The notes under the pieces: model-generated
Databases searched by the model: none
Told to the model about the DNA's origin: nothing
What the model saw: only the letters and a program-made list of their open reading frames with translations
Position numbers and translations under genes: made by a program
Assembly (NCBI RefSeq): GCF_005222485.1
Contig: NZ_CP029078.1
Location: 2,384,001-2,448,000, forward strand
Direction: 5' to 3'
DNA length: 64,000 bases
From: Streptomyces griseoviridis
GTDB lineage: Bacteria > Actinomycetota > Actinomycetes > Streptomycetales > Streptomycetaceae
Shown here: positions 36,362 to 45,112 of the stretch, piece by piece
Layout of the letters: each line of letters begins with the position of its first letter
Position numbering within the stretch: the stretch's first letter is position 1

Positions 36362-37575
36362 GTGTCCAACATCAGGGGTCAAGGCGCGACCGTCCTCCTC
36401 GACGACGGCACGGGCCGCGTCCGTCCCGCGCTGGTCTCGTTGCTCGACTTGCTGGTGACGATGGACAAGCCCGGAAGCGGACTGGCCTGGCTGGACATGC
36501 GCCGTGGGCAACTGGGAAACGCCTCGCGGCTGCTTCGCCGGCTCGGCCTGGGCGAGATTCCGCTGACCCACGACGCGTTCCACGAACTCCAGCCCTGGCG
36601 AGCGGCCTCTCATCTGGAAGAACCCTTCATGGCATGCGGAGTCCTGCCTGCGGTCGACAAGCACCTCTGCTCCTTTGCGCGCTGGCTTCCCGCTCACCTG
36701 GCCGACACCGCCGATCCCGAGCACACCAAGACGATCAGGCTCTTCGCGACCTGGCACGTCCTCCCCGGGCTGCGGGCCCGCGCCGAGCGGAGCCACATCA
36801 CACCCGGCATCCGCCGCTTCGCCAGCGAACAGATCAAGTACACGACCGCCTTCCTGCACTGGCTCAGCGAGCGGAACACCACTCTCGCCTCCTGCGGCCA
36901 GGTCGACATCGACGCCTGGTTCGCCGAGAACGCTCGCACCCGTCTGAGAGGCTTCCTCAACTGGGCCATGCAGGGCCGGCACTGCCGACGTTCCCTGGCC
37001 ATCCCGGCGATGAAGATCTCCCGTCGGCCCGCACTGAGCGAGGACGAACGCCTCGCCGCCCTGGGCAGGCTTCTGACCGGTACGGAGATACCGATGCGAC
37101 TCCGCGTCGCCGGAGTCATCGTTCTCCTCTACGCACAACCGCTGAGCCGCGTCGTCCGGCTCACCATCGACGACGTCATCCGCGACGGCGACACCGTGCT
37201 GCTACGACTCGGTAAGCCGCCCTCACCCGTCCCCGCACCGGTCGCCGCCCTGCTGCTGGAGCACATCACGAACCGCGGCAACATGAACACCGCCACCAAC
37301 CCGGCGTCCCGCTGGCTCTTCCCAGGATGCCGTCCCCGGCCAACCCCTCGACCCCAACCACCTGTCCGCGCTCCTGAACCAGGTCGGAATCCCGATCGCC
37401 GCCGCCCGCGGCGCCGCCATCCGCCAGCAACTCCTCGAACTGCCCGCACCCGTCGTCGCGGACACTCTCGGCTACCACGACAAGACCACAAGCCGCCTCC
37501 GCAACGAGACCGGAGGAACCTGGAGCCGATACGCCGCCGGAGATCACGCAAGGTCACCAACAGGCTGGGCACCCC
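36362..37575 (+). pseudogene. Tyrosine-recombinase-like integrase protein, frameshifted
   Basis: A Streptomyces-type degenerate site-specific integrase. The core part reads LYAQPLSRVVRLTIDDVIRD, then PASRWLFPG, where an extra C in CCCC (about 37334-37337) breaks the frame. The next frame continues naturally as GQPLDPNHLSALLNQVGIPI, AARGAAIRQQLLELPAPVVA and LGYHDKTTSRL, ending TWSRYAAGDH with the candidate catalytic Tyr. The usual H-x-x-R box is replaced by ARGAAIR, as in related non-canonical members. The gene starts at about the edge of the IS3 remnant, so its true 5' end may be altered. Confidence 0.75.
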
Positions 37576-37656
37576 GGGGAACCAGAGAAGTAGGGAGCCC
37601 TCCAGTTCCGAGAGCCCGAGCGCGCATGAGTGCTTGCTTCGGGGCCACTGGGACGG

Positions 37657-38142
37657 CTACCCCTGGCGGAGGAATTCCTGCACCTCGGCAGCGACAGTCG
37701 CCAGCTCTTCACCAGCGTCGATCACGGTCGTCACAGTGCACTCCCAGCCGCTGGAGAAGACGTCGGCTCGCAAGGTCCAGCTCAGGCACACGTGACCGCC
37801 CGAACCGAACGTCGCTGCCACGACCAGCTCGTTGTTGACCCAAGACCGCACGCCCTCCCAACCGCGGAAGTCACGCGCAAGACCGTCGAGAAACTCGGTC
37901 AGGTATCCCGCACCGTCCCAGGCAGACACGGTCACGGCCCCGATTCGTGCGCGCAGGCCGTCATCGACAGCCTCCACGGCGAACACGACCTCGAACTCAT
38001 CTGTCCGCGACCAGTCGAACAACCGGACAGAGGGTGCTTGCGACCCCACCCCCCGAACGACGAGCTCGACCTGCCCAGGAACCACCTCGATCAGACTCAC
38101 CCACTGAGGATAAAGACGCCAACACGGCCCGGCCATCGCCAT
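37657..38142 (-). CDS. DUF6228 family protein
   Basis: 161 residues. Beta-rich sequence with the pattern LARDFRGWEGVRSWVNNELV, then HVCLSWTLRADVF and a final VIDAGEELATVAAEVQEFLR, which I recognise as the DUF6228 layout. The function is unknown. It sits directly downstream of a broken Rhs-type gene on the same strand, where immunity genes are usually found, so an orphan immunity role is possible. An internal GTG at 38100 (VSLIEVVPG) may be the real start, since the first 14 residues are not typical. Confidence 0.72.
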   Translation of the reverse strand: MAMAGPCWRLYPQWVSLIEVVPGQVELVVRGVGSQAPSVRLFDWSRTDEFEVVFAVEAVDDGLRARIGAVTVSAWDGAGYLTEFLDGLARDFRGWEGVRSWVNNELVVAATFGSGGHVCLSWTLRADVFSSGWECTVTTVIDAGEELATVAAEVQEFLRQG

Positions 38143-38239
38143 TTACGACGCCGTGCTACGTCCCGTCGTCGTTGGGGCTCCACACCCAGATCCCAGCCAG
38201 GAACGTCACGGGCAGTAGTGATTCCGGAGTCAGATTGAT

Positions 38240-39120
38240 CAACTGGCGACACTTGAATACGCGAGCCCACCAGTATCAACCCCCGGGTCTGCCAGTGGTT
38301 GGTCGTCGTACCGCCGGTGGGCAGCGGGGCGGTGTCGAGGTTGTTGCGGGTGTTGAAGCCGTACTCGGCCACGTTGCCCGGGGTGCTGCCCGATTCCATT
38401 GCGTCCGTCGCGCTGTCGATGTTGTTCCTCAGCTCCTGCGAGTATCTCTTCGGTGTGGTGAGGGAGCCGTCGCTGTTCTTGGTGAACCGGACGGTGGCGC
38501 CGCTGTTGTCGTAGAGAATCACCTCGCTGCTGCCCAGCGAGAGGTGGCGCTCGTACTGCTGCCACCACCGTTGCGACACCTTCCCCCACGGCGCGTCCGG
38601 GGAGTTGTACGTGCGCGTGAGGGTGAGACGCCGGCAGACGCCCGCGATGTCGAAGTCGGTCCCGGTGAGCATCGGGTTGCCGGTCGAGTAGTCGGTCCTG
38701 GCGGTGGGCGCGTCCGTGATCGCGAGGTCGGTGATGCGGTGCCAGGGCGCGTCTGCCTGCCCTTCCGGCACCAGACTCAAGATGCCGGTGTCCTGGGCAG
38801 CGGCGAAGAGCGCGGTGCCGGACCGGGGCGGCTTGGTGGCGTGGTCCTTCTGGGCCTTGCGCCAGGCGGCCAGTGCCTTCGATGGCTGCCGCTCCGGGCG
38901 GGTGGCTGCCGGCTTGGTGGAGCCGGTCTTCACCTCCGGCATGGTGAACCGGGTGTGTCCTTGCCCCGGGCCGAGACCGGCTCGGCGTCGTCCGCGACCG
39001 CGCCGGCGGTAGGCGGGAGGGACAGCGCGCGGGCGTTCGTGGTGACAACTGCCGCGGCGGCGAGGTGTGTTGCTCTTTTGCGGGCACGCCGAAGGGGTGC
39101 GTCGAGGGCACGAGTGGGCA
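38240..39120 (-). pseudogene. Rhs/YD-repeat polymorphic-toxin-type protein, N-terminal fragment
   Basis: The fragment has an N-terminal signal-like start in one frame (LRRARKRATHLAAAAVVTTN) and continues after a one-base slip near 38950 in another: MPEVKTGSTKPAATRPERQP, TGNPMLTGTDFDIAGVCRRL, TLTRTYNSPDAPWGKVSQRW, YDNSGATVRFTKNSDGSLTT. This is the domain (DUF6531-like) that precedes Rhs repeats. Homology ends near 38290 (GGTTTNHWQT), after which the sequence is unrelated to Rhs; all YD repeats and any toxin tip are missing. A DUF6228 gene follows. Confidence 0.75.
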
Positions 39121-39180
39121 CGTGTGGGCACGACTTTCCCCGCGGTGGGTCGAGCCGCGGTGATCCCGGTGGGTCGGGGG

Positions 39181-40593
39181 TCATCTGCCGTCGGTGAGGG
39201 GGGTGAGGGTGGGGGGTTTGCGGGCGGCGGGGATGTGGGGGGTGCGTTGTTCGAGTCCGAAGGTGGTGAAGGCGGTGCGGGTGGGGAGTCGGTAGGTCTC
39301 TTTGCGGGTGAGGGAGTTGAGGATGGTGGCGCTGCGCCAGGCGGCGAGGCCGAGGTCGGGGGCGCCGACGCCGTGGGTGTGGCGTTCGGCGTTCTGGACG
39401 TAGGCGGTGCCGGTGACGGAGGGGTCGAGGACGAGGCGGAAGTGTTCGTCGATGCGGGGGCGTTCGCTGTTGTCGCGGCGGAGGTAGGGGTCGAGTCCGG
39501 CGAGGACGTGGTCGAGGGGGCGTTCCTGGTAGCCGGTGGCGAGGACGACGGCGTCGGTGGTGAGGCGGGTGCGGGTGGCTTGCTGCGGGTGTTCGAGGTG
39601 GAGTTCGATCTTGGTGGTGGCGATGCGTCCCGCGGTGCGGACTCTGACGCCGGGGGTGAGGACGGTGTCGGGCCAGCCGCCGTGGAGGGTGCGGCGGTAC
39701 AGCTCGGTGTGGATGGCGGCGATGGTGTCGGCGTCGATGCCTTTGTGGAGTTGCCATTGGGTGGCGCCGAGGTGGTCGCGGGTGTGTTCGGTGAGGGCGT
39801 GGAAGTAGCGGGTGTAGTCGGGGGTGAAGTGTTCGAGGCCGAGTTTGGAGTACTCCATGGGGGCGAAGGCCTCGGTGCGGCCGAGCCAGTGGAGTCGTTC
39901 GTGGCCGGCGGGGCGGTTGCGGAGGAGGTCGAGGAAGATCTCGGCGCCCGACTGTCCTGAGCCGATGACGGTGACGTGGCCCGCTCTGAGGAGGGTGTCG
40001 CGGTGGGTGAGGTAGTCGGCGGCGTGGATGACGGGTGCGGAGGGGGTCTCGACGAGGGGTTTGAGGGGTTCGGGGATGTGGGGTGCGGTGCCGATGCCGA
40101 GGACGATGTCGCGGGTGTGGGTGCGGCCGAGGGCTTCGGCTTCGCCGTCGGCGTCGAGTTGGGTGAAGTCGACTTCGAAGAGGGCGCGTTCGGGGTTCCA
40201 GCGGACGGCGTCGATCTGGTGGCCGAAGTGGAGTGCGGGGAGTTGTTCGGCGACCCAGCGGCAGTAGGCGTCGTAGTCGGCGCGTTCGATGTGGAACTGC
40301 TCGGTGAAGTAGAAGGGGAAGAGGCGGTCGCGGCTTTTGAGGTAGTTGAGGAAGGTCCAGGGGTTCGTGGGGTCGGCGAGGGTCACGAGGTCGGCGAGGA
40401 AGGGGACTTGGACGCGGGCGCCGTCGATGAGCAGTCCCGGGTGCCAGGTGAAGGTGGGGCGTTGGTCGTAGAAGGCGGTGTCGAGGTCGGTGAGGGGGTG
40501 GGCGAGGGCGGCGAGTGAGAGGTTGCTGGGGCCGATGCCGATGCCGACGAGGTCGTGGATGGTGTCGGGGTCGTGGTGGGGGGTGGGGGTCAT
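39181..40593 (-). CDS. L-lysine N6-/L-ornithine N5-monooxygenase family enzyme (siderophore type)
   Basis: 470 residues. A flavin monooxygenase that hydroxylates the side-chain amine of lysine, ornithine or a diamine, giving the hydroxamate precursor of siderophores. FAD site: LVGIGIGPSNLSLAALAHPL. The NADPH site is HVTVIGSGQSGAEIFLDLL and the C-terminal motif is DAVVLATGYQERP. The substrate segment RVQVPFLADLVTLADPTNPW resembles IucD/DesB proteins. No siderophore synthetase, acyltransferase or intact decarboxylase is next to it. A short ORF upstream may be what is left of a decarboxylase gene. Confidence 0.9.
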   Translation of the reverse strand: MTPTPHHDPDTIHDLVGIGIGPSNLSLAALAHPLTDLDTAFYDQRPTFTWHPGLLIDGARVQVPFLADLVTLADPTNPWTFLNYLKSRDRLFPFYFTEQFHIERADYDAYCRWVAEQLPALHFGHQIDAVRWNPERALFEVDFTQLDADGEAEALGRTHTRDIVLGIGTAPHIPEPLKPLVETPSAPVIHAADYLTHRDTLLRAGHVTVIGSGQSGAEIFLDLLRNRPAGHERLHWLGRTEAFAPMEYSKLGLEHFTPDYTRYFHALTEHTRDHLGATQWQLHKGIDADTIAAIHTELYRRTLHGGWPDTVLTPGVRVRTAGRIATTKIELHLEHPQQATRTRLTTDAVVLATGYQERPLDHVLAGLDPYLRRDNSERPRIDEHFRLVLDPSVTGTAYVQNAERHTHGVGAPDLGLAAWRSATILNSLTRKETYRLPTRTAFTTFGLEQRTPHIPAARKPPTLTPLTDGR

Positions 40594-40618
40594 GCGGGGG
40601 TGTGTCCTTCCACGGGGT

Positions 40619-40807
40619 TCAGCGGGGCGGCCGGGGTGTCGGTGCGGGTGGTGGGGCGGTGGGGTGGTTCGGGGTTCGCCTGCGGGGAGTGGGGTCGTGG
40701 CGGTCGCGGGCGCCGTCGTCGGTGGGTGCGTCGAGGACGGTGGGGAGCGGCGGTGCGCGGGGGTGGGGGCGGGGGCCGTCGGGTTCTGGTGCGACGTGCG
40801 TGCTCAT
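40619..40807 (-). CDS. Short ORF (62 residues) behind a strong ribosome site; possible decarboxylase stub
   Basis: The ATG at 40807 is five or six bases after GGGAGGACA, one of the best ribosome sites in this region. The product is MSTHVAPEPDGPRPHPRAPP, then LPTVLDAPTDDGARDRHDPT and a Pro/Arg tail. The part around TVLDAPTDDGARDRHDP resembles the N-terminus of PLP-dependent (DesA-like) amine decarboxylases that usually precede these monooxygenases. It then loses any likeness, so I infer a stub left by deletion. It may also be just a leader ORF. Confidence 0.4.
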   Translation of the reverse strand: MSTHVAPEPDGPRPHPRAPPLPTVLDAPTDDGARDRHDPTPRRRTPNHPTAPPPAPTPRPPR

Positions 40808-41058
40808 GTGTCCTCCCGGGCGCCGGGCTGAGGAGTTCCAGCTTGGCCGCCGTGGTGGGCGGGTGCCTGGGAGGTTCAACGATCGCGACCCGAATGGGGG
40901 TACTCCCGTCCGGGGAAAACCTGTCGGATCGGGGGCCCGGGGGGCGTGTGGGGGTGGTGTGGCCAGTGGGGTTCCGGGGGCGGTGGGTGCGCGGGCCCGG
41001 GGGCGGTCCCGGGAGGGGACGGCGGGGGCGGCCGGGGCGGTGGCGGGCGTGACGTCGG

Positions 41059-41228
41059 CGGCGGCCGGGGCGTCTCGGAGGCGATGTCGACGGCGGCCGG
41101 GGGCGGTCTCGGAAGCGACGTCGACGGCGACCGGAGGCGGTCACGGAAGCGACATCGACGGCGACCGGAGGCGGTCACGGAAGCGACATCGACGGCGACC
41201 GGAGGCGGTCACGGAAGCAACGTCCGCG
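41059..41228. repeat. 34-bp tandem repeat, about five copies
   Basis: The unit runs GCGACCGGAGGCGGTCACGG then AAGCGACATCGACG, 34 bp. Near-identical copies start at 41127, 41161 and 41195, with two more diverged ones starting near 41059 and 41093 (the first is 32 bp). It lies in the roughly 600-bp gap between the siderophore gene region and the end of pepN. Outside it (40808-41058 and 41229-41342) I see only G-rich sequence with no gene. Confidence 0.88.
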
Positions 41229-41342
41229 TCGGCCACGTCGGTCGTGGGCGGGCCGGTGCTGCGGGGTGGGACGGCGTCAGGGGGCGTCGCCCGGGTCTCG
41301 TCGCCTGTGGAGGTGGGGTGTCGTGCGGGTCGGGATGTGCGG

Positions 41343-41376
41343 GGCCCCGGGCGGCGTCAACGTGCCGTCCGGGGCC
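41343..41376. terminator. Terminator hairpin after pepN
   Basis: GGCCCCGGGCGGC pairs with GCCGTCCGGGGCC with one mismatch and an 8-base loop. It lies 44 bp past the pepN stop. Confidence 0.7.
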
Positions 41377-41420
41377 GGGTGTTCGCGGGGTGTGGGCCGT
41401 GGTGAGGGCTGTCGGGGTGG

Positions 41421-43919
41421 TTACGCCTGTTCGGTATGGGTGTCGCGTACCCGCAACGCCCTTGTCAGGTCGTCGAGTTCGTCGATGAGTTTGCGGCGCA
41501 GGGCGGGGGTGGGGTCGGCCTTGCGCAGGCATTTCTCGCCCAGGCGCAGGGTTTCCTTGTCGACGGCGTGGGCGGGGAAGGCCCAGCGGCCGGCCGCGGC
41601 GGCGATGGCGGGGCCGCGGCGGGCGGCGACGGAGGGCGCGTCCTTGAAGTAGCGGGGGACGTACTCCCGTACCAGGTCGGCCTGTTCGGGTTGCCAGAAG
41701 CCGCGGGCGGTGGCGGTGAACAGGTAGTTGGAGAGGGCGTCGGTGGTGAACATGGCGTCCCAGGCGCGGCGTTTGGCCTCGGGGTCCGGGAGGGCCGCGC
41801 GGCAGCGGGCGGCGCCTTCCTGTCCGGTGGCGGAGGGGTCGCGGTCGAGTTCGGCGGCGATGGCGTTCTCGTCGGTGGCGCCGAGGACGGCGAGGCGTCC
41901 GAGGACGCGCCAGCGCAGTTCGGGGTCGAGTTCGGGGCCGCCGGGGACGGTGCCATCGGCGAGCCAGGCGGCGATGGTGTCGGGGTGGGCGGCGACGTCG
42001 ATGAGGTGGCGTACGGCGATGAGGCGCAGGCCGGGGTTGTCGCCGTCCTCGGTGCGTCGGATGAGGTCGCGGCAGAGTCCGGTGAGGGTGGCGAGGGCCG
42101 CGGGGCGTTGGTCGGGGGTGAGGTAGCGGTCGGCGATGGGGCCGATGGCGAAGGCGAGGACGCCTTGGACGAGGGCGAGGTCGGTCTCGTGCGGGAGGTG
42201 GGTGCGGGCGGTGTCGAGGTAGCGGGTGGCGGGGAGTTCGCCGTCGCGTACGGCGTCGCGGAGGGCGTTCCAGACGACGGCGCGGGTGAGGGGGTCGGGG
42301 AGGCCGCGCAGGCGGGTGTGGACGGTTTCGGCGGAGCGGGCGTCGAAGCGGATCTTGGCGTAGGTGAGGTCGCCGTCGTTGAGGACGAGGAGGGCGGGTG
42401 TTTTGCCGAGGGTGTTGGGGGTGTGCTGGGGGATGTCGAGGTGGAGGCGTTCGCGCGGGACGAGCCGGTTGTCGTCGGTGAGGTCGTGGTCGTAGACGCC
42501 GACGGCGATGTGGTGGGGGCGGTTGCCGGTGCGGGTGACGGTGAGGGTGCGGGTGCCGTCGGGTGCGGTGGTGAGGGTGGGGGTGAGGGTGTCGACGCCG
42601 GTGGTGCGCAGCCAGGCGTCGGCCCAGGCGTGGACGTCGCGTTCGGTGGCGGAGGCGAGGGAGTCGAGGAAGTCGGCGAGGGCGGCGTTGCCGAAGCGGT
42701 GGCGGGCGAAGTGGGTGTTGATGCCGGCGAGGAAGTCCTTCTCGCCGAGCCAGGCGACGAGTTGGCGCAGGGCGGAGGCGCCCTTGGCGTAGGAGATGCC
42801 GTCGAAGTTGAGGAGTGCGGCGGCGGTGTCGTCGACGGCGTCGGGGGCGACGGGGTGGGTGGAGGGGCGTTGGTCGGCGTCGTAGCCCCAGGATTTGCGG
42901 GCGACGCCGAAGTCGGTCCAGGTGTCGGTGAAGCGGGTGGCTTCGGTGAGGGTCTGGTAGCCCATGTACTCGGCGAAGGACTCGTTGAGCCAGATGTCGT
43001 CCCACCAGCGGAGGGTGACGAGGTCGCCGAACCACATGTGGGCCATCTCGTGGGCGATGACCATGGCGCGGGTCTGGCGTTCGGTGTCGGTGACGGCGGA
43101 GCGGAAGACGAATTCGTCGCGGAAGGTGACGAGTCCGGGGTTCTCCATGGCGCCGGCGTTGAATTCGGGGACGAACGCCTGGTCGTAGGAGTCGAAGGGG
43201 TAGGGCTCGTCGAACTTCTCGTGGTAGCGGTCGTAGCACTGGCGGGTGATCTGGAGGAGTTCGTCGGCGTCGGTGTCGAGGTGGGGGGCGAGGGAGCGGC
43301 GGCAGTGCAGGCCGAAGGGGAGGCCGCGGTGTTCGGTGCGTACGGAGTGCCAGGGTCCGGCGGCGACGGCGACGAGGTAGGTGGAGATGGGTGGGGTGGG
43401 GGCGGCTCGCCAGTGGCCTTGGCCGAGGTGTTCGGTGACGCTGTTGGTGAGGACGGTCCAGCCGTCGGGTGCGGTGACGGTGAGGTCGAAGACGGCCTTG
43501 AGGTCGGGTTGGTCGAAGGCGGCGAAGACGCGTTGGACGTCGTCCATGAAGAGTTGGGTGTAGAGGTAGGTCTCGCCGTCGGTGGGGTCGGTGAAGCGGT
43601 GCATGCCTTCGCCGGTGCGGGAGTAGCTCATGACGGCGTCGACGCGCAGTTCGTGTTCGCCGGCGGTGAGGCCGGTGAGGGGGAGCCGGTTGTCGGTGAG
43701 GGTGTGGGGGTCGAGGGGTTGTCCGTCCAGGGTGGCGGAGCGCAGTTCGGCGGGCTTCAGCTCGACGAAGGTGTCCGCGTCCGCGCGGGCGGTGAACCGG
43801 ATCACGGTGTGGGCGTCGAAGGTCTCGTCGCCGGTGGTGAGGTTCAGGTCGATGGTGTAGTTGCGGACGTCGAGGAGCTTGGCACGGGTCTGCGCTTCGT
43901 CGCGCGTCAGTACGGACAT
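41421..43919 (-). CDS. pepN: Aminopeptidase N (M1 family zinc metallopeptidase)
   Basis: 832 residues. It removes N-terminal residues from peptides in the cytoplasm. The substrate-recognition motif is FNAGAMENPGLVTF, and the zinc site HEMAHMW with the second Glu in NESFAEYMGYQ is intact. The N-terminal beta domain begins RNYTIDLNLTTGDETFDAHT and the C-terminal helical domain ends DPTPALRRKLIDELDDLTRA. The ATG at 43919 (MSVLTRDEAQT) is used. An ATG three codons upstream is also possible. A response-regulator gene ends about 56 bp upstream. Confidence 0.96.
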   Translation of the reverse strand: MSVLTRDEAQTRAKLLDVRNYTIDLNLTTGDETFDAHTVIRFTARADADTFVELKPAELRSATLDGQPLDPHTLTDNRLPLTGLTAGEHELRVDAVMSYSRTGEGMHRFTDPTDGETYLYTQLFMDDVQRVFAAFDQPDLKAVFDLTVTAPDGWTVLTNSVTEHLGQGHWRAAPTPPISTYLVAVAAGPWHSVRTEHRGLPFGLHCRRSLAPHLDTDADELLQITRQCYDRYHEKFDEPYPFDSYDQAFVPEFNAGAMENPGLVTFRDEFVFRSAVTDTERQTRAMVIAHEMAHMWFGDLVTLRWWDDIWLNESFAEYMGYQTLTEATRFTDTWTDFGVARKSWGYDADQRPSTHPVAPDAVDDTAAALLNFDGISYAKGASALRQLVAWLGEKDFLAGINTHFARHRFGNAALADFLDSLASATERDVHAWADAWLRTTGVDTLTPTLTTAPDGTRTLTVTRTGNRPHHIAVGVYDHDLTDDNRLVPRERLHLDIPQHTPNTLGKTPALLVLNDGDLTYAKIRFDARSAETVHTRLRGLPDPLTRAVVWNALRDAVRDGELPATRYLDTARTHLPHETDLALVQGVLAFAIGPIADRYLTPDQRPAALATLTGLCRDLIRRTEDGDNPGLRLIAVRHLIDVAAHPDTIAAWLADGTVPGGPELDPELRWRVLGRLAVLGATDENAIAAELDRDPSATGQEGAARCRAALPDPEAKRRAWDAMFTTDALSNYLFTATARGFWQPEQADLVREYVPRYFKDAPSVAARRGPAIAAAAGRWAFPAHAVDKETLRLGEKCLRKADPTPALRRKLIDELDDLTRALRVRDTHTEQA

Positions 43920-43975
43920 GCAGGACATGCTGCCTGATGGCGTGGGGCAGGCACAGAGGCGGCCCGGTTCGTTCC

Positions 43976-44569
43976 TTATGTCCGGTCGGGTGCGGGCTTC
44001 GGGGCGGGTGTCCTGTTCTCGCCGTCGCGCTGGACGGGGATGGCGGTGTCGGCGCGGGGGCGGGGTGGGCGTGGCGACTGGGGGGCGGGTGCGGTGGCCC
44101 GCGGTCCCTGGCTCTGCTCCTGTTGCTGGCTCTGGCTGTGGTCGTGGGTCCGTAGGGCGCGTACCTCGCGTTCGAGGGCGAGGGCGCGTTGGTGGGCGTC
44201 GTACAGGTAGCGGACCTTGGTCCGCAGTGACCAGGGGTCGACGGGTTTCATGACGAGGTCGGCGACGCCGAGGTCGAAGGCGGTGGAGGTGAGTTCCTGG
44301 TCGGTGCCGAAGCCGGTCAGCAGGATCACCGGGATGTGCTGGGTCTGTTCGAGGCGGCGCAGGTAGCGGACGACGTCGAGGCCGCTGACGCCGGGCATCC
44401 GGACGTCGAGGAGGAGCAGGCCGATCTGGCCGCGGAGCACGTGTTTGAGGGCCTCGTCGCCGCTGGTGGCGCGGAGGAGGCGGTAGCCGAGGGGGGCGAG
44501 GGCGCTCTCCAGGGCGTAGAGGGTGTCCTCGTGGTCGTCGACGATGAGGATGGCGGCGTCCGACGGCAT
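43976..44569 (-). CDS. Receiver-domain-only response regulator
   Basis: 197 residues. One CheY-like receiver: acidic pair ILIVDDHEDTLYALESAL, phosphoacceptor GLLLLDVRMPGVSGLDVV, Thr in VILLTGFG and Lys in LVMKPVDPWSLRTKVRYL. After residue 125 comes a short coiled segment (HQRALALEREVRALRTHDHS), then a Gln- and Pro-rich disordered tail, with no DNA-binding or enzyme domain. It may act through protein contacts. No histidine kinase gene is next to it. Confidence 0.9.
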   Translation of the reverse strand: MPSDAAILIVDDHEDTLYALESALAPLGYRLLRATSGDEALKHVLRGQIGLLLLDVRMPGVSGLDVVRYLRRLEQTQHIPVILLTGFGTDQELTSTAFDLGVADLVMKPVDPWSLRTKVRYLYDAHQRALALEREVRALRTHDHSQSQQQEQSQGPRATAPAPQSPRPPRPRADTAIPVQRDGENRTPAPKPAPDRT

Positions 44570-44709
44570 GACGCGGTGTACCTCCCGGGTGGTCCACCGG
44601 GGTGGATCCACGTCCGCTGACGGGGCGTGCTCGTCGGGTGACGAGGAGTGCTCAGCGCAGCATGCCCGGCGCCGGGCCGTCTGTCACGCCCCTGTGGGTT
44701 CCTCCGAGG

Positions 44710-45069
44710 TCAATGCGCCGTCGGTGCGGGGCCGTTGGCGGGGTCGTCGGTGCCCGAGGCGATGGATTCGTGGTGTCTGATCACCTCGGCGATGATGAAG
44801 TTCAGGAATTTCTCGGCGAACGCGGGGTCGAGTTTGGCGCTCTCGGCGAGGGCGCGCAGCCGTTCGATCTGGCGGGATTCGCGGGCCGGGTCGGCGGGCG
44901 GTAGGTGGTGCTCGGCCTTGAGGTGGCCGACCTGCTGGGTGCACTTGAAGCGCTCCGCGAGCATGTGGACGACGGCCGCGTCGATGTTGTCGATGCTGTC
45001 GCGCAGCCGGCCGAGCTCCTCGCGGACGGCGGGATCGACGTCACCGGTGCCGGTGTTGCTGGTGGTCAT
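44710..45069 (-). CDS. Chorismate mutase (AroQ class)
   Basis: 119 residues, all helical as in AroQ enzymes: REELGRLRDSIDNIDAAVVH, MLAERFKCTQQVGHLKAEHH and DPARESRQIERLRALAESAK, then EKFLNFIIAEVIRHHESIA. It converts chorismate to prephenate for Phe/Tyr. The pattern of Arg, Lys and Glu residues fits the active site of the short actinobacterial group, whose activity often depends on a partner DAHP synthase. It lies between the AraC and response-regulator genes on the same strand. Confidence 0.9.
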   Translation of the reverse strand: MTTSNTGTGDVDPAVREELGRLRDSIDNIDAAVVHMLAERFKCTQQVGHLKAEHHLPPADPARESRQIERLRALAESAKLDPAFAEKFLNFIIAEVIRHHESIASGTDDPANGPAPTAH

Positions 45070-45112
45070 GGGCGACCACCCTACGGGGCGTCGGGGTGGT
45101 GTGCCGGTCGGG

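Noticed and set aside
41059..41228. Direct repeats that might be a CRISPR array
   Set aside because: The 34-bp units are head to tail with no unique spacers, and no cas genes are in the window.
40876..41405. Open frames over the 34-bp repeats
   Set aside because: They give only repeated Thr/Glu/Ser/Arg patterns caused by the DNA repeats and have no good start site.
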